A stretch of DNA of 36,344 bases from Frankia alni (GTDB lineage: Bacteria > Actinomycetota > Actinomycetes > Frankiales > Frankiaceae). The notes beneath the pieces were generated by a model. That model was not told the DNA's origin. It saw nothing but the letters and a program-made list of their open reading frames with translations, and did not search any database. The stretch lies in the NCBI GenBank assembly GCA_026225295.1, contig JAMFSN010000129.1:1-36344 (forward strand), given 5' to 3'. The translations under genes were made by a program, and so were the position numbers. Of the stretch, positions 20,506-28,617 are shown one piece after another; position 1 is the stretch's first letter; each line of letters begins with the position of its first letter.

Positions 20506-23122
20506 CGGCGGCGCTACCGGCCACTCCGGACCCCCGTCGGCGGGGGTTCGCCCGCAACGACCGCATTCCCGACCGGGCCCGCGATCCGAACGTGGCCAAC
20601 ACCGACTTCGGCGCGATGGTCGCCCAGACCCGCCGGGTCGGTGAGGTCTGCGCCCGCAGGCCCCGGGCCACCAGCCGCACGTCCTTCGACAACCCCGAGC
20701 CGTCCAGCCCGGCCAGCATCGCCGACGGCGCGTACCGGGCATTCTCCTCGGCCGAACCCAGCCGGGTCACAGCTTCCCGGACGCCCGGGACGGCCGGCCG
20801 ACCGTCGGCACCGGTTCCGCGCCGGACCCGGTCGGACCCGGACCGGCCGGGCGGCCGGGAACCGGTCGGGCCCGAGCGTCGACCGGGTCGGCGGGCCCGA
20901 CCGGCTCCCCGCCCGGGCCGATCCTCGGCGCGCGGGGCCGCCCCGGGTGAACCGTTCGGGCCGCCCACCGCGATCGTCTCGGTCCGGGCCACCCCGTCGA
21001 CTCCGGCCTCCGGGTCGCGCGTCCGCTCGGGGCCCAGGTTGGCCGCCAACCGGGCCGCGTAGGCCCGGGGCGACTCCTGCGGGCCGATCGGCCAGCCGAG
21101 GTCCACCGCGGCGTCCACCAGCTCACTCCAGGCCGCGTGGACCTTGGCCCGGGCCACCTCGGGCGCCGGGCCCCGGCCGCGGCCCGGACCCTCGGGCCGC
21201 AGCCGTCGGCCCCGCAACCGGGCCCGCACGACAGCCGGCACCGCACCCAGGGCGAGCAGTGCCAGGATCAGCAGCACCACCAGGATCGACGGCCACCCGC
21301 CGCCACCTCCGCCGTGGCCGGTGACCGTGATCGGGGCCGGCGCCTTCAGCGCGGGGGCGGTCGCGCGCGGGGTCGGGGCGCCCGCGCCGGCGGCCGGCGT
21401 GGCGGTCGCGGCCGGCTGCGGCGCGGGGGCCGGAGTGGCCAGACTGGACGCCGCGTCGGCGTACGGCGGCGGGTTGACGCCCCGGTCGGGGGCGGGTGTC
21501 GGCTCGAACGTCACCCACCCCGACCGCGGGAACCACACTTCCGGCCAGGCGTGGGCGTCGTGGTTGGTGACCAGGTAGCTCCCGTCCGGCAGGGGGGTCC
21601 CGGGGCTGAAGCCGACCGCGATCCGGGTCGGGATCCCCAGCGTCCGCAGCATGACGGCCATCGCCGTGGCGAACTGCTCGCAGTAGCCGCGCCGGTTGCT
21701 GAACAGGAAGGCGTCGAGCGCCCCCTGACTGTTGGTCGGCGCGCCGGTCAGGTCATAGGTGAACAAACTGCTACGCAGGTAGTCCTGGATCTTCAGGGCC
21801 TTGTCGAACTGGGTCGTCGCGCCGGCCGTGACGGTCCGGGCCAGGGCCCGGACCCGCGGGCTGACCGTCGTCGGAACCTGGGCGTCGGGCGTGATGGGAC
21901 CCGGGACCGGGCCGAGGCGCTGCGCTTCCAGCTCCGTCCGGCTCGGGTTGGGAACCACGGTCCGGACGGTGTAGTTCTTGTTGGCCGAGGTGTCGCCGAC
22001 CGAGAAGACGGTGCCGGTCTGGGTGGACATTCGCCAGTCGCCCGACAGCTTCGACATCGAGCGGGGCGTGCCCGGCAACGGCAGATAGTGCTCGGCGAAC
22101 TGCGGGGCGACCCGGACCGATGACGTCACGGTGGTGGTCGGGGTCGTCGTGGCGATCGCCGGCAGGCCCCGGTTGATCTCATCGTCCTTCGTCGCGTTGA
22201 GCCGGCCGAGCGTGAACTGCACCCCGTCGAAGTCCTCGAGGGCGGTCAGGCGCAGGTACTGCGGCCGGGTCGTGATGACCCGCAGCAGCGGGATGGCCCG
22301 GGCGTCGTGGAGCTGCTGGGTCATCGTGACCATGGGGGGCTCCACGGTCGTCGAGGTTTTCGCCGCCCGCCCACCGCCGGAGAACGGACCGCTGCCGTAC
22401 AGCCGGGAACTGCCGCCCGGCGACACCGCCGACAGGGCGAACGGCACCGCCACGGCCAACCCGAGCGCGACCACCCCGATCCCCGCGCCGGCCGCGCCGA
22501 CCGGCACCCGCGGCCGCGGCCCGCGCCCGACGTGGTGACCCCAGCCGCCGACCGTCGCCCGGCCTTCCTGCAGAAGCAGGGCCAGGTAGCCGGCCGCGCC
22601 GAGCACGAACGGGACCAGCCCGATCCCGGCCGACGGCAGCAGGGCGGCCGGGAAGACAACCAGGGCCAACAGCGGCAGCCCGGCCAGGGTCGGCCGGGCC
22701 AGCCGCACGGCCAGCGCATCCACGGCCACGGTGACCAGGTACATGGCCAGCACGAGCAGCAGGAGCAACCCGTTGCGGCGGGGGACCGGCGCGGCCAGCC
22801 GGCTCACGTCCCTACGACCGTCGCCCAGCAGCCGGACCAGGTCGGCGATCGTGTCCGGGGTCGGGATGACGCCCCCGATCGCCGACCGCGGCGCGCACAG
22901 GATCGTGACCATCAGCAACAGCGCGACCGCGCCCCCGGCGACGTGGACCGCGGGGCTGATCCGGATGAACCGCGGCAGGGCCATCGTCGCCGCGGCGACG
23001 ATCACCGAGACCAGGATCGGCCCGTACCACCAGGCGAACCCGGCGAACAGCCGGGTGAAGGCGGTCGCCGCCAGGGCCGGTCCGAGCGCGACGGCGATGG
23101 TCGTCGACACGCGTCCGGTCAT
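20447..23122 (-). CDS. Transglutaminase-like membrane protein, TgpA/DUF3488 family
   Basis: The 891-residue protein starts at ATG 23122, 4 bp after the DUF58 stop and with GGTGAG upstream; ATG 23140 is an alternative. Several N-terminal transmembrane helices fill residues 1-240 (TUF3488-type region, e.g. LLLLLVLAMYLVTVAVDALA). The transglutaminase core has RRGYCEQFATAMAVMLRTLG with the catalytic Cys near 480, NHDAHAWPEVWF with His near 522, and WVTFEPTP near 538, where the third triad residue lies. A further helix near 610-635 (ILVVLLILALLALGAVPAVV) precedes a cytoplasmic DUF4129-like tail rich in Arg/Pro/Gly. The core probably faces outside. It works with the DUF58 and MoxR proteins of the same operon; the substrate is unknown. 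Confidence 0.92.
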   Translation of the reverse strand: MTGRVSTTIAVALGPALAATAFTRLFAGFAWWYGPILVSVIVAAATMALPRFIRISPAVHVAGGAVALLLMVTILCAPRSAIGGVIPTPDTIADLVRLLGDGRRDVSRLAAPVPRRNGLLLLLVLAMYLVTVAVDALAVRLARPTLAGLPLLALVVFPAALLPSAGIGLVPFVLGAAGYLALLLQEGRATVGGWGHHVGRGPRPRVPVGAAGAGIGVVALGLAVAVPFALSAVSPGGSSRLYGSGPFSGGGRAAKTSTTVEPPMVTMTQQLHDARAIPLLRVITTRPQYLRLTALEDFDGVQFTLGRLNATKDDEINRGLPAIATTTPTTTVTSSVRVAPQFAEHYLPLPGTPRSMSKLSGDWRMSTQTGTVFSVGDTSANKNYTVRTVVPNPSRTELEAQRLGPVPGPITPDAQVPTTVSPRVRALARTVTAGATTQFDKALKIQDYLRSSLFTYDLTGAPTNSQGALDAFLFSNRRGYCEQFATAMAVMLRTLGIPTRIAVGFSPGTPLPDGSYLVTNHDAHAWPEVWFPRSGWVTFEPTPAPDRGVNPPPYADAASSLATPAPAPQPAATATPAAGAGAPTPRATAPALKAPAPITVTGHGGGGGGWPSILVVLLILALLALGAVPAVVRARLRGRRLRPEGPGRGRGPAPEVARAKVHAAWSELVDAAVDLGWPIGPQESPRAYAARLAANLGPERTRDPEAGVDGVARTETIAVGGPNGSPGAAPRAEDRPGRGAGRARRPGRRSGPTGSRPPGRSGSDRVRRGTGADGRPAVPGVREAVTRLGSAEENARYAPSAMLAGLDGSGLSKDVRLVARGLRAQTSPTRRVWATIAPKSVLATFGSRARSGMRSLRANPRRRGSGVAGSAAVRARRGLPTDGASAPRDVR

Positions 23123-23126
23123 CGGC

Positions 23127-24485
23127 TCACCGGCCCGCATCAGCCGGCCATCCGGCCTGGGGTACGGCGCCCGCGCCGGCGTGGGCCCGGCCCCGGGCCG
23201 TGCGACCGGGGGTCCCGGAGCGGCGGGCGCTGGCCGGCCACACCGTGGCCAGGGAGTCGCCGTAGCGGGCCTCGGCGACCAGCCAGCCGGCCCGCCACAG
23301 CGTCGCGCGGGCCGTGGCCTGGGCGGCTGCCTGATCGGTCAGCTCGGCCGCCGACGGCCGACCCAGTGGGTCGTCCGCGACGCCGGCCCACGACTGGGTG
23401 TCGACCAGCAGGGCGATGCCGGTGGAGGCGGCCGGCCGGGCCCGGGCAATGAGGGCGGCGTCGGCCGGGCCCATCCGCCCGAGGACCGCCACGGTCAGGC
23501 CGGCCGGCGCGCCGGTCCGCAGCCGGGCCAGCGCGGGAGCCAGCGTGGCGCCGTCGGTCGGCATGATCACGGCCAGTTCGTCGAGCAGCGGGCCGAACGC
23601 GGCCGCGCTCCCGACCTTCTCCTTGCCGGTGTCGAGGACCAGGCGGGGCGCGAAGCCGGACCGGGCGACCGCGCTCGCGACCGACGCCGCCGCGCCCACC
23701 GCCCATTCGAACGACGAGGTGGGACCGCCGCCGCTCCAGGCCGAGGCCCGCGTGTCGAGCAGGATGGTGGCCCGGCTCGAACGGGGCGCCTCCTCCCGCC
23801 GCACCATCAGCTCGCCGGCCCGGGCGGTGCTGCGCCAGTGGACCCGGCGCAGGTCGTCGCCGTGGCGGTAGGCCCGGGTGGCGGTGTCGTCGTCGCCCGA
23901 GGCGGCGGCGCTGCGGCTGTGCCCGTCGGGCATCAGCGCGGCCCCCATCCGCCGGAGGCGGGGGATCGGCTCGATGGCCGGCGACACGATCAGTTCGTCC
24001 CGGTCGCGGAAGGACCGGTTCAGTTCGCACAGGCCGAACGGATCGGACAGCCGGACCGTCAGCGGGCCGACCTGGTAGCGGCCCCGCAGGCTGCCCCGCA
24101 GCGGATAACTCAGATCGCGCCGGCCGCCGGCCTCGATGCGGTCCAGCACGAAGCGGGTCCGGGCCCCCAGCCGGGGCGGCACCTCGTCCTCGACCAACAG
24201 GACGGAGGTCTTCAACCGGCCGACATTGTTCAGCCGGAGGGTGACGGTGGCCGACCCGCCGGCGGCCAGCCGCGGCGAGTCGAGGAACCGGCTGCAGGCC
24301 AGGCGGTAACGGGTCCGGGCGACCATGGTCGCGGCGACCACCGGCAGGATCATCAGCAGAACGCCGATCCGGACCAGATCCAACTCGCCCAGTAAGAGCC
24401 CGCAGCCGGTCGACGCGGCGCCGGCGGCGATGAAGCAACGGCCCCGGGTGGTCAGCCCGGACAGGGCGGTCCGCAGACCCCGCAC
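23127..24485 (-). CDS. DUF58 domain protein
   Basis: The 452-residue protein starts at GTG 24485, 7 bp after moxR. Two hydrophobic segments lie near residues 15-55 (CFIAAGAASTGCGLLLGELD, then IGVLLMILPVVAATMVA). The extracellular-like middle holds YQVGPLTVRLSDPFGL. The DUF58 signature follows at about 203-235: TATRAYRHGDDLRRVHWRST, then ARAGELMVRREE. A von Willebrand A-like part begins with ATILLDTRASAW. DUF58 proteins pair with MoxR ATPases and transglutaminase-like proteins in a conserved operon, thought to be a chaperone-type module for metal-dependent or cell-envelope proteins. Arg/Ala-rich residues end the protein. Confidence 0.93.
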   Translation of the reverse strand: MRGLRTALSGLTTRGRCFIAAGAASTGCGLLLGELDLVRIGVLLMILPVVAATMVARTRYRLACSRFLDSPRLAAGGSATVTLRLNNVGRLKTSVLLVEDEVPPRLGARTRFVLDRIEAGGRRDLSYPLRGSLRGRYQVGPLTVRLSDPFGLCELNRSFRDRDELIVSPAIEPIPRLRRMGAALMPDGHSRSAAASGDDDTATRAYRHGDDLRRVHWRSTARAGELMVRREEAPRSSRATILLDTRASAWSGGGPTSSFEWAVGAAASVASAVARSGFAPRLVLDTGKEKVGSAAAFGPLLDELAVIMPTDGATLAPALARLRTGAPAGLTVAVLGRMGPADAALIARARPAASTGIALLVDTQSWAGVADDPLGRPSAAELTDQAAAQATARATLWRAGWLVAEARYGDSLATVWPASARRSGTPGRTARGRAHAGAGAVPQAGWPADAGR

Positions 24486-24492
24486 GCCCGGT

Positions 24493-25524
24493 CTACCGCC
24501 CGCGCAGGGCCGGCCGGCCCTGGCCGGGCCGGGGAATGGCCACCCGGGCCACGATCTCGGCCACGATCCGGGACGCCGTGTCGTTGGTCGCGCCGGGGGC
24601 GGCCAGTTCCGGGTTCGGCATCAAGCGGTGGGCGAGCACCGGCTCGGCCAGGGCCTGCACGTCGTCGGGCAGAACGAAGCCCCGCCCGTCGATCGCCGCC
24701 GAGGCCCGCGCGGCCCGCAGCAGGTGCAGGGTGGCCCGCGGGGAGGCGCCCAGGATCAGGTCGGGATGACGCCGGGTCGCCCCGACCAGGTCCACGACGT
24801 ACCGGCGGACCTCCTCGGACACGTGGATGGTCCGGACCAGCGCGGCCAGCTTGGTGATCTCGGCGGCGGTGGTGACCGGGGCCAGGTCGCCCAGCGGATC
24901 GCCGGTGCCGTGGCTGTCGACCATTTCCAGTTCGGCGTTCGGGGACGGGTACCCCATCGACAGCCGCGCGGTGAACCGGTCGCGCTGGGCCTCGGGCAGG
25001 GGGTAGGTCCCCTCCATCTCGATCGGGTTCTGGGTCGCGACGACCATGAACGGCGACTCGAGGCGGTAGGTGACGCCGTCCACCGTCACCTGGTGCTCTT
25101 CCATACTCTCCAGCAGCGCGGACTGCGCTTTGGGAGAAGCCCGGTTGATCTCGTCCCCGACGACGATGTTCGCGAACACCGGGCCGGGCCGGAACTCGAA
25201 GTCCCGGGTGTCCTGGTTGTAGACGCTGACGCCGGTGACATCGCTGGGCAGCAGGTCCGGGGTGAACTGGATCCGGCGGACCCGGGCGTCGACGGAGCGG
25301 GCCAGGGCTTTGGCCAGCATCGTCTTACCCACGCCGGGGACGTCCTCGATGAGCAGATGACCCTCGGCCAGCAGGACCACCAGGGTCGTGCGGATGACCT
25401 GGGTCTTGCCGTCGATGACGGTCTCCATGGCCCGCGCGATGCGCGCGACGACGTCCGCGAGCACCCCGAGGTCGGACGGACCTGGATCTCTCCAATGGAG
25501 CAACCCTGGGTCGCTGACGGCCAC
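24493..25524 (-). CDS. MoxR-family AAA+ ATPase
   Basis: The 343-residue protein starts at GTG 25524 with GAGGAG 5 nt upstream. It has Walker [19 protein letters not shown] near residues 59-76, Walker [20 protein letters not shown] near 119-137, sensor 1 [20 protein letters not shown] near 160-180, and a C-terminal lid domain with [16 protein letters not shown]. MoxR ATPases act as chaperones that load cofactors or assemble complexes in partnership with VWA or DUF58 proteins. Here it leads a three-gene operon with the DUF58 and transglutaminase-like genes, divergent from the dcw cluster. Confidence 0.95.
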   Translation of the reverse strand: MAVSDPGLLHWRDPGPSDLGVLADVVARIARAMETVIDGKTQVIRTTLVVLLAEGHLLIEDVPGVGKTMLAKALARSVDARVRRIQFTPDLLPSDVTGVSVYNQDTRDFEFRPGPVFANIVVGDEINRASPKAQSALLESMEEHQVTVDGVTYRLESPFMVVATQNPIEMEGTYPLPEAQRDRFTARLSMGYPSPNAELEMVDSHGTGDPLGDLAPVTTAAEITKLAALVRTIHVSEEVRRYVVDLVGATRRHPDLILGASPRATLHLLRAARASAAIDGRGFVLPDDVQALAEPVLAHRLMPNPELAAPGATNDTASRIVAEIVARVAIPRPGQGRPALRGR

Positions 25525-25892
25525 GTCGGCTCCTCACGCATGAATGTCACGGACAAACACCCGCGCACACGGGCCTCTGGCCCCCGCGGGCGCGCGCTTC
25601 CTGCGTTGCGAGTGTGACACCTGCCGCACGAGGCGTCGGCGCCCGTCCCGACACGCCGAACGGCGACGTGTCCTGAATATCCCATTTTGGTAGTGATCGG
25701 TGGGCTGAACGGTCTCTGTAAAGACACCGCGAGGACAACAGATGCGCCCCGGCTGCCGCATGCCACCGTACGTCCCGCCGCTTTGTATCGGAATACCCCG
25801 CCGTCGGCCACCGAACGGTTCCCCGGGGTGGCCGTCATCAGGCTGTGAGCAGGGGGGATGCAGCGCGTCCCGAGGGCTTCTAGGGGCGGCCA
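25525..25892. other. Divergent intergenic region between moxR and mraZ
   Basis: No gene is supported here. It must hold the moxR promoter on the minus strand and at least part of the dcw promoter on the plus strand. An A/T-richer patch at about 25672-25700 (around AATATCCCATTTTGG) is the likeliest promoter area, but no confident -35/-10 pair was fixed. Short frames across it are continuations of moxR-strand shadows. Confidence 0.5.
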
Positions 25893-25932
25893 GGTGGGGG
25901 GTAGTGGGGTAGAGTGGCGTGCAGTGGGGGGC
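25893..25932 (+). promoter_or_regulatory. MraZ-binding repeats, four GTGG units at exact 10-bp period
   Basis: GTGG occurs at 25894, 25904, 25914 and 25924, giving four consecutive 10-bp units, three of them AGTGG. A further AGTGGGG is at 25955. MraZ of E. coli binds TGGGN repeats separated by 5 nt, also a 10-bp period, upstream of its own gene. The repeats lie 78-117 bp before the mraZ start, so autoregulation of the dcw operon is expected. Confidence 0.8.
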
Positions 25933-26009
25933 AGCGGTACCCGAGTACCTCGTGAGTGGGGGAACCGGGCCGGCGCTGGCCCTCCGGGGCTGGGCGAGGA
26001 GGGGTGCCG

Positions 26010-26441
26010 GTGTTTCTCGGCAGCCATTCGCCACGCCTGGACGACAAGGGGCGGCTCACGTTGCCCGCGAAGTTCCGTGAGGAGCTGGAGGGGGGTCTGG
26101 TGATCACCAAAGGTCAGGAGCGCTGCCTCTACGTCTTCCCGCTGGCCGAGTTCAGCCGGATCAGCGAGTCGCTCCGGACCGCTCCGGTCACCGCGAAGGC
26201 GCTGCGGGACTACAGCCGGGTCTTCTTCGCCTCGGCCTCGGACGAGGTGCCTGACCGGCAAGGTCGCGTGACGATCCCGCCGGCGTTGCGGGACTACGCG
26301 GGGCTGACCCGGGACTGCATCGTCAACGGGGCCAACACCCGCGCCGAGATCTGGGACGCGGTGCGCTGGGAGCAGTACCTCGCGGAATCCGAGGACCGGT
26401 TCTCGGACCTGTCCGAGGAGGTGCTGCCGGGCGTCATCTGA
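26010..26441 (+). CDS. mraZ: Transcriptional regulator MraZ
   Basis: The 143-residue protein starts at GTG 26010, 7 nt after GAGGAGG; another GTG two codons earlier is possible. Both AbrB-like SpoVT/MraZ motifs are present: [20 protein letters not shown] at the N-terminus and [20 protein letters not shown] near residues 72-92, each with the D-x-x-G-R core. MraZ forms a ring-shaped oligomer and binds upstream repeats to control the dcw genes. The binding repeats are visible before the gene. The length matches mycobacterial MraZ. A strong hairpin separates it from rsmH. Confidence 0.96.
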   Translation: MFLGSHSPRLDDKGRLTLPAKFREELEGGLVITKGQERCLYVFPLAEFSRISESLRTAPVTAKALRDYSRVFFASASDEVPDRQGRVTIPPALRDYAGLTRDCIVNGANTRAEIWDAVRWEQYLAESEDRFSDLSEEVLPGVI

Positions 26442-26523
26442 GCGGTCGCCGTAGCTCTCCCCGCCTCGAACGTCCGGGTGTCCCTTCCCCGGTGCCCGGG
26501 CGCACGAGTGGGGTGACACGAAC

Positions 26524-26569
26524 CCCGCCGGCCCGTCCGACCCGCAATCGGGTCGGGCGGGCCGGCGGG
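26524..26569 (+). terminator. 21-bp GC hairpin between mraZ and rsmH
   Basis: Arms 26524-26544 and 26549-26569 pair over 21 bp with one G-U and a 4-nt CAAT loop. The hairpin begins 82 bp after the mraZ stop and ends 153 bp before the rsmH start. It has no T-run. It may terminate some transcripts after mraZ or protect the 3' end of a short mraZ mRNA. Confidence 0.7.
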
Positions 26570-26722
26570 AATCGACGGTCCGCGGCTGATGACCGCGCCC
26601 GGCGGCGCCGGTCGGCGGGCGGGAGCCCGGGCAGGACAGATCGGCCCGCGAGGGACGGTCCGCGGTAGGCGCAACGGGTGGAACCGGCCGGAGCCGGTGC
26701 GGCACACGGCGAGGAGGTCGAC

Positions 26723-27784
26723 ATGGACCACCACCACCACATCCATGACGACCCGGCATATGACCAGGTCGACTCGCCGGATGCCGCCGGTTCGGCGGGC
26801 TCTGCGGATGTGCACGTGCCGGTCATGCTCGATCGGGTCGTCGCGCTGCTGGCCCCCGCCCTCGTTGAACCGGGCGCCGTGCTCGTCGATGCCACCCTCG
26901 GCCTGGCCGGGCACGCCGAAGCCCTGCTGCGGGCGGCGCCGACCGCCCGGCTGGTCGGCCTCGACCGCGATCCGGTCGCGCTCGAACGGGCCCGCCGCCG
27001 GCTCGCGCCGCACGCCGGCCGGGTCACCCTCGTGCACGCCGTCTACGACGAGCTGCCCGCGGTGCTCGACCGGCTCGGCATCCCGGCCGTCGACGGCGTC
27101 CTGCTCGACCTGGGTGTCTCCTCCCTCCAGCTCGACGCGGACGAGCGGGGCTTCTCCTACGCCCGCGACGCGCCCCTGGACATGCGGATGGACCCGAGCC
27201 GCGGGCCGACCGCGGCCCACGTTCTGAACACCTATGACGGGCCGGCGCTGACCCGGGTCCTGCGCGACTACGGCGAGGAGCGGTTCGCCCGAAGGATCGC
27301 CACCGCGGTGGTCGCCGAGCGGGCCCGGGAGCCGTTCACCACGTCCCGCCGGCTGGTCGACCTCGTGCGGGCGTCGATCCCGGCGGCCACCCGGCGGACC
27401 GGCGGCAACCCCGCCAAGCGGACGTTCCAGGCACTGCGGATCGAGGTCAACGGCGAGCTGGAGGCGTTGGCGGGCGTGCTGCCCGCGGCGATCGACGCGC
27501 TCGCCCTCGGAGGGAGGTTGGTCGTGCTCGCGTACCACTCGCTGGAGGATCGGATGGTCAAGCGGGCGATGGCCGCCGGCACCCGGTCGACCGTTCCGCC
27601 GGACATGCCGGTGGTGCCGCCCGGGTCCGAACCGCCCCTGCGCTCGTTGACCCGGGGCTCCGAAACCCCGTCGGAAGCCGAGATCGCCACCAACCCACGG
27701 GCCGGGTCGGCCCGCCTGCGGGCCGTCGAGCGGACGTCGCCGGCCGGCCCGTCCCGCCGCACCCCGGCCCGGGGCGCGGTATGA
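26723..27784 (+). CDS. rsmH: 16S rRNA (cytosine-1402-N4) methyltransferase RsmH (MraW)
   Basis: Start ATG 26723, after GAGGAGG, gives 353 residues. The N-terminus is unusual: a natural His-rich tract, [10 protein letters not shown], in the first ten residues, and an acidic lead up to [14 protein letters not shown] near 32. The SAM-binding motif [14 protein letters not shown] is near 56-69. [15 protein letters not shown] is near 125-139, [12 protein letters not shown] near 152, and [18 protein letters not shown] near 229-246. [15 protein letters not shown] closes the core. The enzyme N4-methylates C1402 of 16S rRNA in the ribosomal P-site. Its stop overlaps the ftsL ATG by 4 bp. Confidence 0.96.
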   Translation: MDHHHHIHDDPAYDQVDSPDAAGSAGSADVHVPVMLDRVVALLAPALVEPGAVLVDATLGLAGHAEALLRAAPTARLVGLDRDPVALERARRRLAPHAGRVTLVHAVYDELPAVLDRLGIPAVDGVLLDLGVSSLQLDADERGFSYARDAPLDMRMDPSRGPTAAHVLNTYDGPALTRVLRDYGEERFARRIATAVVAERAREPFTTSRRLVDLVRASIPAATRRTGGNPAKRTFQALRIEVNGELEALAGVLPAAIDALALGGRLVVLAYHSLEDRMVKRAMAAGTRSTVPPDMPVVPPGSEPPLRSLTRGSETPSEAEIATNPRAGSARLRAVERTSPAGPSRRTPARGAV

Positions 27785-28617
27785 CGGCGCCGGCGCCGGC
27801 CCTCCCGCGCTACGCGCGGACGCCGGCCGAACCCCGGATCGAGGAGGAGTCCCGCACGGCCGGGGCCCGGACCGCCGCCGGACCGGCCGCCGGCCGATCC
27901 GCGAGCCCGGCCGGGGCGACCCGGAAGGGTCCGGCCGGCTCGACCACCGCCGCGCGCACCGGGACCGCCGCGCGCACCGGGACCGGGACCGCCCGGAGTG
28001 CCGCGGCACCGCGGACCGCCCCGACCCGCGCGACGCCCAGCCCCCGGACCGGGACGACGGGGGTCGCCACCGCGCCGCGGCGCGCCACCTCGGCGGCGGC
28101 CGCCGCGATCGACGCGTACGCGAGCCCGCGCGGTTATCGTCGCCCGGCCCGCCCGGACCATGGCTCCGCGGACCCCGGGATCGTTCCGTCCCTGCGCGAG
28201 GCGGTCCTGCCGCCGCGGGCCCCACGGCTCCGGGCCCGGCCCCGGGCCCTGCCGCTGGGCGTCCGGCCCCGCTGGCCGTTCTTCGCCCTGCTGCTGGTCA
28301 TGCTGGCCAGCGGGCTCATCGGGCTCCTGGTCCTGAACACCGCGCTCGCCCAGGGCGCGTTCCGCGTGCACGACCTGCAGAACCGGGCCGACCAGCTCGA
28401 CAGCACCGAGCAGGGCCTGGCCAAGCAGGTGGACGAGCGGTCCGATCCGGCGACGCTGGCCCGTCGGGCCGCGGCCCTCGGCCTGCGCCCCGGCAACCCG
28501 CCGACGTTCCTGCGGCCCGGCGCCCCGCTGCCGAAGTCCGCGCGGTTCGTGCGCGGGGCGGACGGACAGGAGGTGGTGGTCATCCCGGCCGCCCCGCCGG
28601 CGGGCCCACATCGATGA
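27781..28617 (+). CDS. ftsL: Cell-division protein FtsL with long N-terminal extension
   Basis: The 278-residue protein starts at ATG 27781 (ATGA overlap with rsmH). Its first 160 residues are Ala/Thr/Arg/Pro/Gly-rich and disordered-looking, with repeats ([15 protein letters not shown]). A single transmembrane helix lies near 163-190 ([19 protein letters not shown]), followed by a coiled-coil-prone periplasmic-type segment ([20 protein letters not shown]) and a short tail. The order between rsmH and ftsI and the topology identify FtsL, since the sequence itself is weakly conserved. FtsL bridges FtsQ/DivIB and FtsW-FtsI in the divisome. Usual FtsL proteins are 100-200 residues, sometimes longer in actinobacteria. 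The stop overlaps ftsI by 4 bp. Confidence 0.82.
   Translation: MTAPAPALPRYARTPAEPRIEEESRTAGARTAAGPAAGRSASPAGATRKGPAGSTTAARTGTAARTGTGTARSAAAPRTAPTRATPSPRTGTTGVATAPRRATSAAAAAIDAYASPRGYRRPARPDHGSADPGIVPSLREAVLPPRAPRLRARPRALPLGVRPRWPFFALLLVMLASGLIGLLVLNTALAQGAFRVHDLQNRADQLDSTEQGLAKQVDERSDPATLARRAAALGLRPGNPPTFLRPGAPLPKSARFVRGADGQEVVVIPAAPPAGPHR

Noticed and set aside
24325-25617. 430-codon plus-strand frame opposite moxR
   Set aside because: Shadow of the MoxR ATPase, whose Walker motifs are complete on the minus strand.
25525-25892. Possible tRNA or small RNA between moxR and mraZ
   Set aside because: No cloverleaf-like arms or T-loop motif could be found; only scattered G/C-rich dyads.
26294-28225. 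643-codon minus-strand frame over mraZ and rsmH
   Set aside because: Same reasoning: opposite to well-recognised genes, crosses their intergenic hairpin, and has no family content.
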